From contig CAAGKF010000119.1 in assembly GCA_900770345.1 (NCBI GenBank), positions 1 to 60,030 on the forward strand: DNA of 60,030 nucleotides. The letters are read 5' to 3'. This document shows, piece by piece, positions 1 to 8,840 of this stretch. This DNA is from Lachnospiraceae bacterium (GTDB lineage Bacteria; Bacillota; Clostridia; Lachnospirales; Lachnospiraceae). The notes below the pieces were generated by a model, which was not told the origin of the DNA, searched no databases, and saw only the letters and a list, made by a program, of their open reading frames with translations. The position numbers and the translations under genes were made by a program. Numbering within the stretch: position 1 is the stretch's first letter; every line of letters starts with the position of its first letter.

Positions 1-375
1 TCCAGTCCGGAAAACGCAAAAAGGCACAGTAACTGCGATTACATCAATCCATAACAGTTACTGCACCTAATGGTGTTTTTTACTTTATTTAATTCACAGG
101 CGATAGGTTGCATTAAAAATAATCCTATACTTATCCACCTGTGTATACAGTATATTGCAGTTTCATACTGTTGTCAACGCTTTTTCAGCTTAATCCTATT
201 AATCCTATTAAGTCAATTTTTGCTTATCCGCAAATAGTGAAATTATAAAACATAAGACATACTTGTAATGAAATTTGTGATTATTTTTACAAAATAAATC
301 AATATCCATCAGCCATACTTATAACGTAACAAATAGTCACACCCTTAACCAGGAAAATGAAAGGAGAAAACAACT
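1..375. other. AT-rich non-coding stretch upstream of the first gene
   Basis: No credible gene is seen. It holds an imperfectly spaced inverted repeat (arms of 9 bases at 27-35 and 55-63, followed by a T-rich run), a tandem AATCCTATT pair near 190-208, a DnaA-box-like TTATCCACC at 131-139, and one copy of the TTATCCGCAA motif at 224-233. Promoter and leader of the gene at 376 probably lie in its right half. Confidence 0.5.
224..233 (+). repeat. TTATCCGCAA motif, copy 1
   Basis: A perfect copy of a 9-10 base motif that recurs in the non-coding parts of the accessory block. Here it lies 143 bases upstream of the gene at 376, preceded by a T-rich run, as at most other copies. It is one base from the DnaA box TTATCCACA. 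Function unknown. Confidence 0.55.
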
Positions 376-1203
376 ATGGAAAGCAAATACGAGAAAACAC
401 CAAAGAATAATATCGTGGACATAAATGATTTTGATTTGTGCAATTACGATATGACTAAAATCTATTATTATGCCGCGTTATATTGCATTGAAAAGGACAT
501 TCGCTGCCCTGCCATCTATCTTGGTAATATCGAAAACAAATGTGTCTATTGCGGTACAGCCGATGGGCGGAAAGTTATTGCATTGGACAAAAATATCGAC
601 GTTGACACACAGATTGCAGCCTTGCTCTCATCCCTGTCAAAAGGTGCGAACGAAACTATCGAATTATCGATCCCAAAAGAATCGGCAATGTTCAGAAATG
701 ATATGTCCACTCTGTATTTATATGCCGCCTCCCTGGCTCAGTCTTTACACGTATCATGTCCGTTGATCATTGAAGAGGATGAATATAATAAAAGTCTGTC
801 TACATATGCAGTCGCCATAAATGAAAGTAATAGCGGGAAATGTCGGCTCATTGCAATCAGAAGCAGCTGGCCTGATAATATGGTGCAGACATTTATAAGC
901 ATGGCACATGAGGTACGTCATGTCTGGCAACATAGTAACAGACAACGTGCACAACGTTATTTTAATTATTACATGTCGCCAGAAGAAATTTCAGACCGAC
1001 ATGCATACCGAATGCAAAAAGCTGAAATTGATGCGAATGCATATGCATATCGTATTATGAAAGATATTTTTGGCATTGACATTATCCAAAAGAAGCTGCT
1101 CTATGATGATACAGAAGCAGTAAAAATGGTCAAGGCAGCTTCTGAAAAAATTTTTCCCAGTTATTGCGACAGTCTGAAAACACTGGGAAAATGCTTATTT
1201 TAG
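376..1203 (+). CDS. Putative HExxH metallopeptidase-like cargo protein
   Basis: A 275-residue protein without signal peptide or membrane segment, starting 8 bases after a good AAAGGAG. I do not recognise the full-length family. The C-terminal half has HEVRH at residues 178-182, preceded by MA and followed by a downstream acidic site in AEIDANAYA (Glu217). This H-E-x-x-H plus distal Glu layout is that of gluzincin-type zinc peptidases; the E and both H of the motif are intact. The N-terminal half (1-120) is unlike anything I can name and contains a C-x-x-C (56-59). Known: small HExxH proteins with an EIDANA-type helix are frequent cargo in phages and integrative elements. Zinc binding and peptidase activity are inference. 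The gene stands alone, convergent with the next gene pair. Confidence 0.7.
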   Translation: MESKYEKTPKNNIVDINDFDLCNYDMTKIYYYAALYCIEKDIRCPAIYLGNIENKCVYCGTADGRKVIALDKNIDVDTQIAALLSSLSKGANETIELSIPKESAMFRNDMSTLYLYAASLAQSLHVSCPLIIEEDEYNKSLSTYAVAINESNSGKCRLIAIRSSWPDNMVQTFISMAHEVRHVWQHSNRQRAQRYFNYYMSPEEISDRHAYRMQKAEIDANAYAYRIMKDIFGIDIIQKKLLYDDTEAVKMVKAASEKIFPSYCDSLKTLGKCLF

Positions 1204-1339
1204 AAGCCCAAAAACGGAATAATATACAGTTTCAAATACATCGCATTGATCTGTCGCGAAGCGGAGTGTCAAATATGTGCTCCTCTTCGCATCTGCCACT
1301 ATTCAAGAATTCTCCATAAACGATATAAACTCAAAGCTG

Positions 1340-2851
1340 TTAAAAACCAAAATAACTCATCCGGAGCCTCTGATTAGCCATGATACTCAGGTACCGCTTT
1401 AGTCTCAAACGGGCGATATTGTGAGTAACATTATAGTTTTCCATCTCCCAGTTCCTGTTTGATTTCTCAATAATCTTCCCCTCATCCAGATTTTCTTCAG
1501 CCAGAACCCGGAACAGTTCGACGGCAGCCCGGAATTCTTTCCGGTGGATATTCCGGATGAACTCATAAAACATATCCTTAAATGGAAAAATCCTGTGGTA
1601 ATACTGATTTGTCTCTGAAAGAAGCATTATGAACTCTTTCAGGAACTCGGACTTTTCATTTTCTGAATCCGAAAGTTCCTCCATGAGTTTCCGGTGCCTG
1701 TCCGCCAGCCCTTCCAGCCACCGCACTGTATCTTCCGACAGCACCACCTCATCTGAAGCATCCCACCAGTACATCCTGTCATCGTCAGAAATATAATAGT
1801 TGGGCTGGCCTGCCAGTTCTTTCGGTGTATGGAGGAATGTAAAGAACCCATCCTGTCTGAGAAAGTCACTGGTCTTAACCGGAGGGATCGGTATCTCTGC
1901 CTGCCTCTTGCGATATTCCATTATTTCTGTAGGCGTGTATTCGGGAAATATTTCATCATGATAGACATGTTCCCGAAGTTCCGCCCACAAGTCCCAAAAA
2001 TCAAGACCTGCAATTTCTGTTGCCAAATACAGGATTACACGTGCCGGAAGTTTCTGCGACAGTCTGCACAGAGGAAGTAATTCCTTTTCGGCGATCTGAT
2101 TCCTCTCTGTTTTCGCCAGCTGAACCATATCACATATCTGCTGCAGTGCATCCTCATATTGACAATCCTCAAAATACTGACGCAAAATTTTTTTGCACTG
2201 ATATACATCATAAGGATATGTCCCCGGTTTTACCGTAGACTCCGATAATGTCCCGGTACCATTGACAATATACAGCAAATCGGTAAGATCGGTTCCGCCG
2301 GCAGCGGATAACAGTTCGTCCGGAATCGAGCACAGGATATCCCGCTTCTGTATCGGGCTGTAATTATGTTCCATACGCCATATACAATAAGGTTCAAAGT
2401 TCTCCCACAGGCGTAATCGGTTTTGCATGGTAAATTTTGTCCCCAGCAAATGGTTAAGCCATCCCGCATATTGCTGGCTGCTGATCACATCTCCGCCGAC
2501 TCTTACCATCCCCGGTTCTGCATCATACATCTCATATAAGCAATATGCCGCGGTCACGACATCACAATATTCACGGTTTCCAATTTTTTCCGTCTGGAGC
2601 ATGGCCTCATTTACGTCATAGCTGGCTGTTTCCCACCATGTATCCTCAAAATAGTTATATGCGAAAAAGATTTTATTTTTTGAAATGGTCCTTACCGGTT
2701 CCAGCAGAGTCAGATCGTGACCGAATAGCCTGACCGTATCGGTATCCATCATCCCACCATAATCTAATATCCGGAGCATCTGTCCGGAAAACTCCTCCCT
2801 TTTTTCTTTTGGGATATCCATGTTGCCATAATACTCTCCAAATGTACCCAT
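1340..2851 (-). CDS. Hypothetical protein, paralogue of its upstream neighbour
   Basis: A 503-residue, acidic, soluble protein of unknown function. It is the second gene of a two-gene unit: it starts 11 bases after the stop of the 2863-4287 gene, with its own AAGGGAGG site. The two proteins are diverged paralogues. Both open with a domain of about 110 residues containing a FF/WFDY-type strand and an NREY/NEEYG segment, both have a helical middle, and both end in basic helices finishing in M-x-x-FGF (RMSYFGF here, RMDLFGF in the neighbour). No signal peptide, membrane helix, nucleotide-binding loop or nuclease motif is visible. A matched pair suggests a hetero-oligomer, but this is inference. 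They sit among accessory genes next to a defence cassette. Confidence 0.8.
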   Translation of the reverse strand: MGTFGEYYGNMDIPKEKREEFSGQMLRILDYGGMMDTDTVRLFGHDLTLLEPVRTISKNKIFFAYNYFEDTWWETASYDVNEAMLQTEKIGNREYCDVVTAAYCLYEMYDAEPGMVRVGGDVISSQQYAGWLNHLLGTKFTMQNRLRLWENFEPYCIWRMEHNYSPIQKRDILCSIPDELLSAAGGTDLTDLLYIVNGTGTLSESTVKPGTYPYDVYQCKKILRQYFEDCQYEDALQQICDMVQLAKTERNQIAEKELLPLCRLSQKLPARVILYLATEIAGLDFWDLWAELREHVYHDEIFPEYTPTEIMEYRKRQAEIPIPPVKTSDFLRQDGFFTFLHTPKELAGQPNYYISDDDRMYWWDASDEVVLSEDTVRWLEGLADRHRKLMEELSDSENEKSEFLKEFIMLLSETNQYYHRIFPFKDMFYEFIRNIHRKEFRAAVELFRVLAEENLDEGKIIEKSNRNWEMENYNVTHNIARLRLKRYLSIMANQRLRMSYFGF

Positions 2852-2862
2852 AGTCTCCTCCC

Positions 2863-4287
2863 TTAAAATCCGAACAGATCCATGCGGTGCCTGCGATTAA
2901 CAAGAAGCGAAGCCAGGGCGCTCCTGGCAATGGAATCAAAATGACTCCTGTGCTCCTGTATGATCCATTGGGACGCCTGCTCATGGGTCAGTTCGGGAAA
3001 ATATCTGAAATCCTCGTCCATGAATTCCCGCAAAAGCAGAACCGCCCTCTGGTACTCTTTCTCATCTTTATGTTTCATATATTCCGTAACAAGCGTCTGG
3101 TCTACATATCTGCAATCCCAGTCATTTTCCAGATCACGGACAACAGCCGCCAGGGTATGTTCCATGGCAAAGTCTTGTGGGATACAGACCGTTTCATAGC
3201 GCGCTTTCCAGTATTCCAGCATATTTTCCATGTCTGTTGACAGTTTCCGGTCTTCTTCTCCCCAATATTCCAGAAATTCGTCTTCATTTTCTCTTTGGTA
3301 TGCCCGATATAAAGGTAATTGGTATCTTTCATGACAATCCGTCCTGCAGATTTTATCACCAATAATATCCTCATATCCTCTGATCCCAAGTTCTTCCCAT
3401 GTCTGCCAGAATGTTTGTCCTGCCACATACGCAAACGCGGAAACCAGAATGGCAGGCAGATCGTAAAGAGAAATCTCTGCAAGAACCCCGTACACATCTT
3501 CACTTTGGGCCATTGCTTTCCTCTTCTGTAAGTCCGAATCCAGGAGCGTTTTCAGGAATAACGTAAGCACGTCTTTTTCGCCGTTTTCCATCAGGTTTTT
3601 CATCTCCTGACAGGCATAATATCGAAGAAGTGAGTCTCTGGCTTCCCGAATTGCTGACTTTGGTCCGTTAAATCGCTTCGATGAATTCTCCATTTCTTTC
3701 AGATCGTCTACATCTGTATACATCATCGCTGCCATATCAGCAATGGACTCGTCACAGAACCCTCTGGGGTACGCATCGTCTACATCTGATTCTGTAATAC
3801 ACTCCTCACGCCCCCGCGTATGAAAAAACTCAAGCGTCCGGAACCGGCTCTTCCGATGTCTGAATTCCAATAGAAGTCCCATGGTATCCCGGATAAGGAT
3901 TCCATAATTTTCTACAGGGACCAGCTTACCATTGTTAACCAAATAACAGGGAGACATCGAATAATTTTCCAGAAGTACCATGACAGCATTCATTGCCAAT
4001 CCATATTCTTCATTCCCCCTGTCCGATACCTCCAATATGCAGGTGTCCATATGATAGCAGGACGGTGTCCTCCTCTTTTTTTCGAAAACAGAATAATCAA
4101 ACCAGACAATATTCTTTTCGTCCGGTGCTGGCCGCGCTGCCACAGTCAGCTTTTGTCCATCCAGTTTCACGTCCTTCAGTTTCCGAATACCAAACAGATA
4201 AAGCAGCCGCAGGATATTACTGTTCAATTCTTCTTTTTCAGATGCTGCAATCCTGACTGTACCTGCAATTTTGTAACCGTTTATCAT
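2863..4287 (-). CDS. Hypothetical protein, first of a tandem paralogous pair
   Basis: A 474-residue soluble protein starting with ATG 9 bases after GGAGAGG. It shares length, domain order and the C-terminal M-x-x-FGF ending with the gene at 1340-2851, so the pair arose by duplication. Residues 1-110 look like a compact alpha/beta domain (KLTVAARP, IVWFDYSVFEKK, NEEYGLAMNAV); the rest is predicted helical with many charged residues and a Trp-rich patch near residues 295-345. No catalytic motif is seen and I do not recognise the family. The two genes form an operon. Possible roles include a cargo regulatory pair or an antiphage module, but nothing in the sequence decides this. Confidence 0.8.
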   Translation of the reverse strand: MINGYKIAGTVRIAASEKEELNSNILRLLYLFGIRKLKDVKLDGQKLTVAARPAPDEKNIVWFDYSVFEKKRRTPSCYHMDTCILEVSDRGNEEYGLAMNAVMVLLENYSMSPCYLVNNGKLVPVENYGILIRDTMGLLLEFRHRKSRFRTLEFFHTRGREECITESDVDDAYPRGFCDESIADMAAMMYTDVDDLKEMENSSKRFNGPKSAIREARDSLLRYYACQEMKNLMENGEKDVLTLFLKTLLDSDLQKRKAMAQSEDVYGVLAEISLYDLPAILVSAFAYVAGQTFWQTWEELGIRGYEDIIGDKICRTDCHERYQLPLYRAYQRENEDEFLEYWGEEDRKLSTDMENMLEYWKARYETVCIPQDFAMEHTLAAVVRDLENDWDCRYVDQTLVTEYMKHKDEKEYQRAVLLLREFMDEDFRYFPELTHEQASQWIIQEHRSHFDSIARSALASLLVNRRHRMDLFGF

Positions 4288-4454
4288 GTGTCCGACCTCT
4301 CCTTTTCTGTCAGGATGCAGGTACCGTTTGCGTTTTCCGGATTTCTGTCATCCTTGCACCTATTTTATATGGTTGTATATGAAAAGTCATTGAACCAGCA
4401 GTTAAAATGTTTTTTTCGATATCTCCATCACCGATAGCATTATTTTTGGCATTT

Positions 4455-4483
4455 TTGACACATGCTCATTTCCATACTATTGA
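4455..4483 (+). promoter_or_regulatory. Sigma-A-type promoter for the gene at 4551
   Basis: TTGACA at 4455-4460, a 17-base spacer and TATTGA at 4478-4483, about 70 bases upstream of the start codon at 4551. The perfect -35 hexamer and ideal spacing make this convincing. Confidence 0.65.
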
Positions 4484-4550
4484 TGTGATACAAAAGGTAT
4501 CTGAGAGAATAATGGGGGCAGGCAAGCAGTATAAACAAGAAAGGAATCCT

Positions 4551-5135
4551 ATGACAACAAACGAACAGGAATATGAACAGATTATGAGAAACATGGTTAT
4601 TCCCTCCAGCGAAAACGGTTATATTATTTCTGCACACGGGACAACCACATTAGCCATTATTATGAATGCATTGAAAGAACATGCAAAAAAGGAACATGAA
4701 AATGTGTACGTATGGATCATTGGAAGAGAAATCATCGGATGTAAAGAATGCGTATGGAACCAAAAGAAAGATAGGATTATAGAGATTGCCCATAAGACCG
4801 TCTGTGACAAAATGGGCCTTTCCGGCAGCATTTTCTGTTATGATTACGAAGATGATACTATCAATATTGTCTATGCAACCAAACAAAACTGCAATGATAT
4901 GGATCAGCTTTTTAAAACTCTGAAAGCAATCAGCCATACCGTTGATGATGACCTTGTATTTTGGATTTACAGTGATGATAATATCTGCAGCATATCCGCA
5001 AAAAAGTGGGATAATTTGACCCCATCTGAACAGGAGCAGAACATCAAAAAAGTCTGCCCGGATGGAAAAACGGAATTATACTACTACAGCAAAAACGATT
5101 ACTCAGTTAAAATGATCAGAACAGACAACTTTTAG
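4551..5135 (+). CDS. Hypothetical accessory protein
   Basis: A 194-residue soluble protein. The frame is open further upstream, but ATG at 4551 is chosen because GAAAGGA lies 4-10 bases before it and a good promoter ends at 4483. It has two cysteines near residues 62 and 84, an aromatic-rich core (VYVWIIGREI, FCYDYEDDTINIVY, LVFWIYSDDN) and an ELYYYSKNDYS tail, suggesting an alternating strand/helix fold. I do not recognise the family. It is a single-gene unit closed by a strong terminator at 5161. Base composition matches the AT-rich block around it. Confidence 0.7.
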   Translation: MTTNEQEYEQIMRNMVIPSSENGYIISAHGTTTLAIIMNALKEHAKKEHENVYVWIIGREIIGCKECVWNQKKDRIIEIAHKTVCDKMGLSGSIFCYDYEDDTINIVYATKQNCNDMDQLFKTLKAISHTVDDDLVFWIYSDDNICSISAKKWDNLTPSEQEQNIKKVCPDGKTELYYYSKNDYSVKMIRTDNF

Positions 5136-5160
5136 TTAACTGCCCAGCCCCCATTTTCTT

Positions 5161-5206
5161 CCTGGCATTCCATGTTATCGATATTTATGGAATGCCAGGA
5201 TTTTTT
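5161..5206 (+). terminator. Intrinsic terminator after the 4551 gene
   Basis: A perfect 13-bp stem (5161-5173 with 5187-5199), a 13-base loop and then TTTTTT, 25 bases after the stop codon at 5135. Confidence 0.9.
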
Positions 5207-5313
5207 GAAAAAAGCAGTATTTTAGCAATCATGCCAAAGACATACTAAATACAAGGATACAGGCATAGAGTTATATGGCTGTGTCCTATTTTTTTATTTA
5301 GGAGGGCAATGCT

Positions 5314-5655
5314 ATGGCAAAACAGTATTATAGGGTAAGGGATCTACATACCATCAGGGAAAAGAAACCGGATACCTTCAAACACATCCAGAATCTGGCA
5401 GAACGTGCTGATCATTTAAGAACGGTCATGTCTGCGGCAGACAAATCCAGCAACAGTTTAGATCGCATTATTATTATAGCCGGGCTGATGGATCTGTTTT
5501 TAGAATTACGTCCTGCTTATGCAGAACTACAAACCGTATGCAGACAATATACCAATCACCCATTCTTTTTCCAGATCGAAGACTACAATTCATCCGGCAC
5601 TAAGTACATAATTTTGCTTGCTTTATATGATGATATCAGAGCAATGGAAAAGTAA
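5314..5655 (+). CDS. Small hypothetical protein
   Basis: A 113-residue protein with a strong AGGAGGG site 8 bases before ATG. It begins with a basic RVRDLHTIREKKPDTF segment, then a helical region (residues 25-80) with IIIIAGLMDLFLELR in the middle. No transmembrane call is safe for this segment because it is flanked by charges. Function unknown. It is a monocistronic unit with its own terminator at 5671, a pattern common to cargo genes in this block. Confidence 0.65.
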   Translation: MAKQYYRVRDLHTIREKKPDTFKHIQNLAERADHLRTVMSAADKSSNSLDRIIIIAGLMDLFLELRPAYAELQTVCRQYTNHPFFFQIEDYNSSGTKYIILLALYDDIRAMEK

Positions 5656-5670
5656 CTGACAGCCTCATCA

Positions 5671-5713
5671 AAGAGTAGATTATACATCAAAATGTATAAC
5701 CTGCTCTTTTTTT
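5671..5713 (+). terminator. Intrinsic terminator after the 5314 gene
   Basis: A 16-bp stem with two G-U pairs (5671-5687 with 5691-5706), a very short CAAA loop and a run of seven T, 15 bases after the stop codon. Confidence 0.85.
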
Positions 5714-5714
5714 C

Positions 5715-5788
5715 TTATCCGCAGATTTTTGTATCGTTTCTCAAAGAATTTTATCTTCCACCCAATTACACAGGGTATTTGCGGATAA
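5715..5788. repeat. TTATCCGCA motif, copies 2 (+) and 3 (-)
   Basis: Copy 2 is TTATCCGCA at 5715-5723, touching the terminator of the 5314 gene. Copy 3 is the reverse complement of TTATCCGCAA at 5779-5788. They face each other, 55 bases apart, in the gap before the broken gene at 5827. Confidence 0.55.
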
Positions 5789-5826
5789 CGGTTTTTCGCC
5801 GGAAGTATCTGGTAGCTTTTCAATAG

Positions 5827-6046
5827 ATGATGGAGTCTGAACTAAATAACGATACATTCCTGGATATTCTATATGAAATGGCAGGGGAGAAGATACATCC
5901 AGAATATCCTTATGCCATTTTCTTATATTACGGCCGATATGATGTACCGGTAAAGGGAAACGATAAAGCATGGTTCCCATGCCGCTATGATGAATTCGAT
6001 TATGGTATTTTGTTTATACCAATGAATTCCCTGAAACAGAGAATAC
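5827..6046 (+). pseudogene. Possible 5' remnant of an unknown gene
   Basis: The first 73 codons of a frame starting at 5827 look protein-like (acidic, aromatic: YPYAIFLYYGRYDVPV, WFPCRYDEFDYGILFIP). The frame then runs into the antisense of the RloB-like gene from 6047, where it ends without sense at 6171. There is no good ribosome binding site. I read this as the beginning of a gene whose 3' part was replaced when the AbiL-type pair was inserted. It could also be a chance frame. Confidence 0.35.
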
Positions 6047-6676
6047 TTATTTCTTCTGGCTATTCAGAAACTCAACCAGCTTATATACCGTTGTTACCGG
6101 ATTGCTATCACGGCACATCACCGGAGCGTGATCCGCATCCAGTTGGTCAATACGCTCTCTGGCCCTCATGACCGCATCCGCCTGATAAGGCAGTAATTCA
6201 TCGAAAACATCAGCGCTCTTTTCGTAGTTTTCCAGATATCCTCTGCTTTTCATGATATTTATGACCGTATCACAATCCCGTAAATAACCAGTCCGTTTCT
6301 CGAAATGCAGAAGATACCAATACTCGAACGAGGGATTTGAGTAGGCAATCTGATAGCCTTGTTTTTTGGCGTACTCTGTAGCAGAACGAAGTTCCTGATC
6401 TTTATTATCGTCACAGTCAAACACGCACCACAGCTGGTCACCATCCTTGGGATAGTAATCTGCCTGAGAAATTAAAGACTTTGCGTGCTTCACCAGATGC
6501 TCTGCTGCCTTATGTTTCGATGAAATTGGTATAATGTCCACCAGGCAATTCCGAGATCGAAAATGCTTAAAGTATAATGTTTCTGTTTCCTTGCCCTCGC
6601 AGATGATGTAGATGATCGGCCTGCGCTTACGCCGTGCCGCTTTGTTGGGGTCGTACTCTTTTCTCATCTTTGCCAC
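6047..6676 (-). CDS. RloB/AbiLii-like TOPRIM-type effector
   Basis: A 209-residue RloB-family protein. After a basic N-terminus it shows IICEGKETE (Glu27), the DCDDN acidic cluster (Asp87, Asp89, Asp90) and the family hallmark SNPSFEYWYLLHF (113-125). These are the metal-binding elements of the TOPRIM-like RloB fold. It starts with GTG, 8 bases after GGAGGTG, inside the end of the ATPase gene (13-base overlap), so translation is probably coupled. Known: RloA-RloB pairs equal the AbiL abortive-infection system; related ATPase-TOPRIM pairs (PARIS, OLD/Gabija-like) act as phage sensors and effectors. Inference: this is the toxic nuclease-type effector of the pair. Confidence 0.85.
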   Translation of the reverse strand: MAKMRKEYDPNKAARRKRRPIIYIICEGKETETLYFKHFRSRNCLVDIIPISSKHKAAEHLVKHAKSLISQADYYPKDGDQLWCVFDCDDNKDQELRSATEYAKKQGYQIAYSNPSFEYWYLLHFEKRTGYLRDCDTVINIMKSRGYLENYEKSADVFDELLPYQADAVMRARERIDQLDADHAPVMCRDSNPVTTVYKLVEFLNSQKK

Positions 6677-7842
6677 GCGCCGTCACCTCCGATAAAGGGG
6701 ATTGCCCCAAACCGTCCCTGGAGATATCCCTTGCGTACATTTTCTCCCTTTCTCGGAGAGAAGGAAGAAAGCGAATACAATTCTGTTGCACAGGACTTAT
6801 CGTCTTTTTCAGCAAACCAGATCTGGTCTCTACGGAAGAAATTCAGGTCAAGAAGCATTGCGTCATGGGTTGTGAACAGAAGCTGCGCTCCCTTGGGATT
6901 CACATTCTTATCCTGTACCATTTCAATCAATCGCCTGGTCAGGAGCGGGTGCAGGCTATCTTCAATTTCATCAACTACCAAAAGGGCACCGTTTTCGAGC
7001 GCCTGCAGCCATCCGCCGATACGAGCAAAGAAATGCTGTGTACCGGCTGACTCCTGATCCATCAGAAGTTGAAAATGTTCTACGTTTCCGTCTGCGCGGA
7101 TGATTCGATGCGTTGTGGTGATAACAGGCACTTTTCCTGAAATATCTTTAATGCTCACATCGGAGATACCGAGATCTGCAAGCATCAACTCTTTCAGAAT
7201 ACGGGCTTTCTTATCGTCCCCACTTACGATCTGTGCAATCGTTTCCGAGGCCACTGGATCTTCCTCCATCAAAAATGTCATTTTTTCAAGAAACCACTTA
7301 TACGCATTTTCTGTCTGCGGCAGATTCCAGTCATTCGAAGATACCAGATAGAGCTTGTTATCCGGGGTCCGATTACTCAGGGTTGTCTGCTCGTTGACAT
7401 TCTCCCGAAATTCATATACCCCGTTATCTCTGGAAAAAATCAATGCCTCGCGTCCATTGGGCCAATGATAAAGATATTCGGTATAAATCTTCTTTTCGTC
7501 AAAAGAAAAGCCATAGGCATAACGCACTCCATGATAAATGAATACGATCTCGAAGGAAGTAGGCTCCGTATTTCCGCCAAACGGCTCCCATGGCAGCTTC
7601 TGGCCCTTTAATGACTTTGCCGCATCTCCGACAATCATTTCTCTCATCGTGCGCATCGCGTGCAGTACATTGCTCTTTCCTGCAGCATTTGCTCCATAGA
7701 TTGCAATCGCAGGAAGCAGTGCCTTTTTTGTATCAGGATGAAGCAAGTATTCCTCCAAAGACTTATCCTTGGAAGCTGCAAAGCTAACCACAGCACTGCT
7801 CCTTATCGACCTGTGGTTTTCAATCGTAAACTGTATAAGCAT
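6664..7842 (-). CDS. RloA/AbiLi-like AAA-family ATPase
   Basis: A 392-residue AAA_15/AAA_21-type ATPase of the SMC/ABC-like class. Walker A is GANAAGKS (50-57), the signature-like ESAGTQ is at 264-269, Walker B is LLVVDEIE (287-294) with catalytic Glu, and a switch His lies in FTTHD (323-327). The start is ATG at 7842, 9 bases after GAGGAGG; an upstream TTG in frame is less likely. It is the first gene of a two-gene unit with the RloB-like effector, under a strong promoter at 7887-7915. Role: by analogy with AbiL, senses phage infection and controls its partner. All ATPase motifs are intact, so the system looks functional. Confidence 0.88.
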   Translation of the reverse strand: MLIQFTIENHRSIRSSAVVSFAASKDKSLEEYLLHPDTKKALLPAIAIYGANAAGKSNVLHAMRTMREMIVGDAAKSLKGQKLPWEPFGGNTEPTSFEIVFIYHGVRYAYGFSFDEKKIYTEYLYHWPNGREALIFSRDNGVYEFRENVNEQTTLSNRTPDNKLYLVSSNDWNLPQTENAYKWFLEKMTFLMEEDPVASETIAQIVSGDDKKARILKELMLADLGISDVSIKDISGKVPVITTTHRIIRADGNVEHFQLLMDQESAGTQHFFARIGGWLQALENGALLVVDEIEDSLHPLLTRRLIEMVQDKNVNPKGAQLLFTTHDAMLLDLNFFRRDQIWFAEKDDKSCATELYSLSSFSPRKGENVRKGYLQGRFGAIPFIGGDGAWQR

Positions 7843-7886
7843 AAACGACAACCTCCTCGTTTACAGTATTCTCACTATCTAGCCTT

Positions 7887-7915
7887 ATTATAGCAGTTAA
7901 AAACCCGATAGACAA
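7887..7915 (-). promoter_or_regulatory. Promoter of the AbiL-type operon
   Basis: On the minus strand TTGTCT (7910-7915), 17 bases, TATAAT (7887-7892), giving a leader of about 40 bases before the ATG at 7842. Near-consensus sigma-A promoter. Confidence 0.8.
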
Positions 7916-7993
7916 GATTTATTATTTATATTTGCAGTTTATCTTCATATTTGATTGATAAATTCTACTGTAAACTATTTTGTTCGACATTTA

Positions 7994-8779
7994 TCAGTCT
8001 TTGCTGAATTGGAATCCGAGATTCCAGCTTACAAGTTTTACTTCCCGTTCAGTAAATTTCATGCAAAAGTAAATTCCGACAAATCGAAGTATCCGGATTT
8101 TTCTGGAACTTAGTTTTGCAAAACTCTTCACAACTAGTAGACAGTAAATTAATTTGTAGATACGGTCAATCAGTTCCTGCTTTGATGATACTCGGATTCC
8201 CTTCAACATCTGACGCGTCATCTTGCCAAAAAAACCTTCAATCATGTTCAGCCATGATCCATGCTTTGGCGTAAAAATAAATATAAATCTACCTGGCATG
8301 GTTGCAAAAAATGCTTTGACTTTTTTGCTTGTGTGAACAGTGTAATTATCCAGAATAACCCGGATAATGTCACCTTCCGGATACTTTTCATTGAGAATCT
8401 TAAGAAAGTCAATAAATTCATCCGATGTATGTTTATCACGAACTAATGGAATGGCCTCACCAGTTAGAAGATCAATAGCAGCTAATAGAGAAACAGTACC
8501 AAGGCGTTTATACTCATAATCGCGTTTAATTGTTCCACACTTTGTGGTTGGATTGAGATCCTTTCCTGTGCTTGAAATAGCTTGAATGCCTGGCTTTTCA
8601 TCATATGAGTAAGTATGTACGTCATGCTCTGCAGCAGGTATGAATAACTCGCCATTGTCATCAAACAACATTTCAATCTGTTTATAAACGAGAAGTACTT
8701 CATGCATCTTTGCCTCAAAGTCTGGATCGCGCTTCTCGCAGTAGTACTGGATACGAAATGGTTTTATTTCATCTGCATC
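7994..8779 (-). pseudogene. 5'-truncated IS630-family transposase
   Basis: The frame encodes the DDE catalytic half of an IS630-family transposase: first Asp in LLAAIDLLTGE, second in VILDNYTVHTS, and Glu in HGSWLNMIEGFFGKM. An ATG exists at 8707, but homologous-looking sequence (RIQYYCEKRDPDFEAK) continues upstream to 8779 without a start, where a stop closes the frame. The N-terminal helix-turn-helix half of the transposase is missing, and the break meets the downstream end of the DUF6017-type gene's transcript. The element is therefore a fragment, not able to move by itself. No terminal inverted repeats could be identified with confidence. Confidence 0.85.
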
Positions 8780-8840
8780 TTACCAGCCTCCACCAAGAGG
8801 GAAATCGCACCCTATGCGATTTTTTCCTGCACAACTTGCA

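Noticed and set aside
8802..8825. Hairpin AAATCGCA/TGCGATTT with T run on the plus strand
   Set aside because: It looks like a terminator, but no plus-strand gene ends there; probably left over from the rearranged module.
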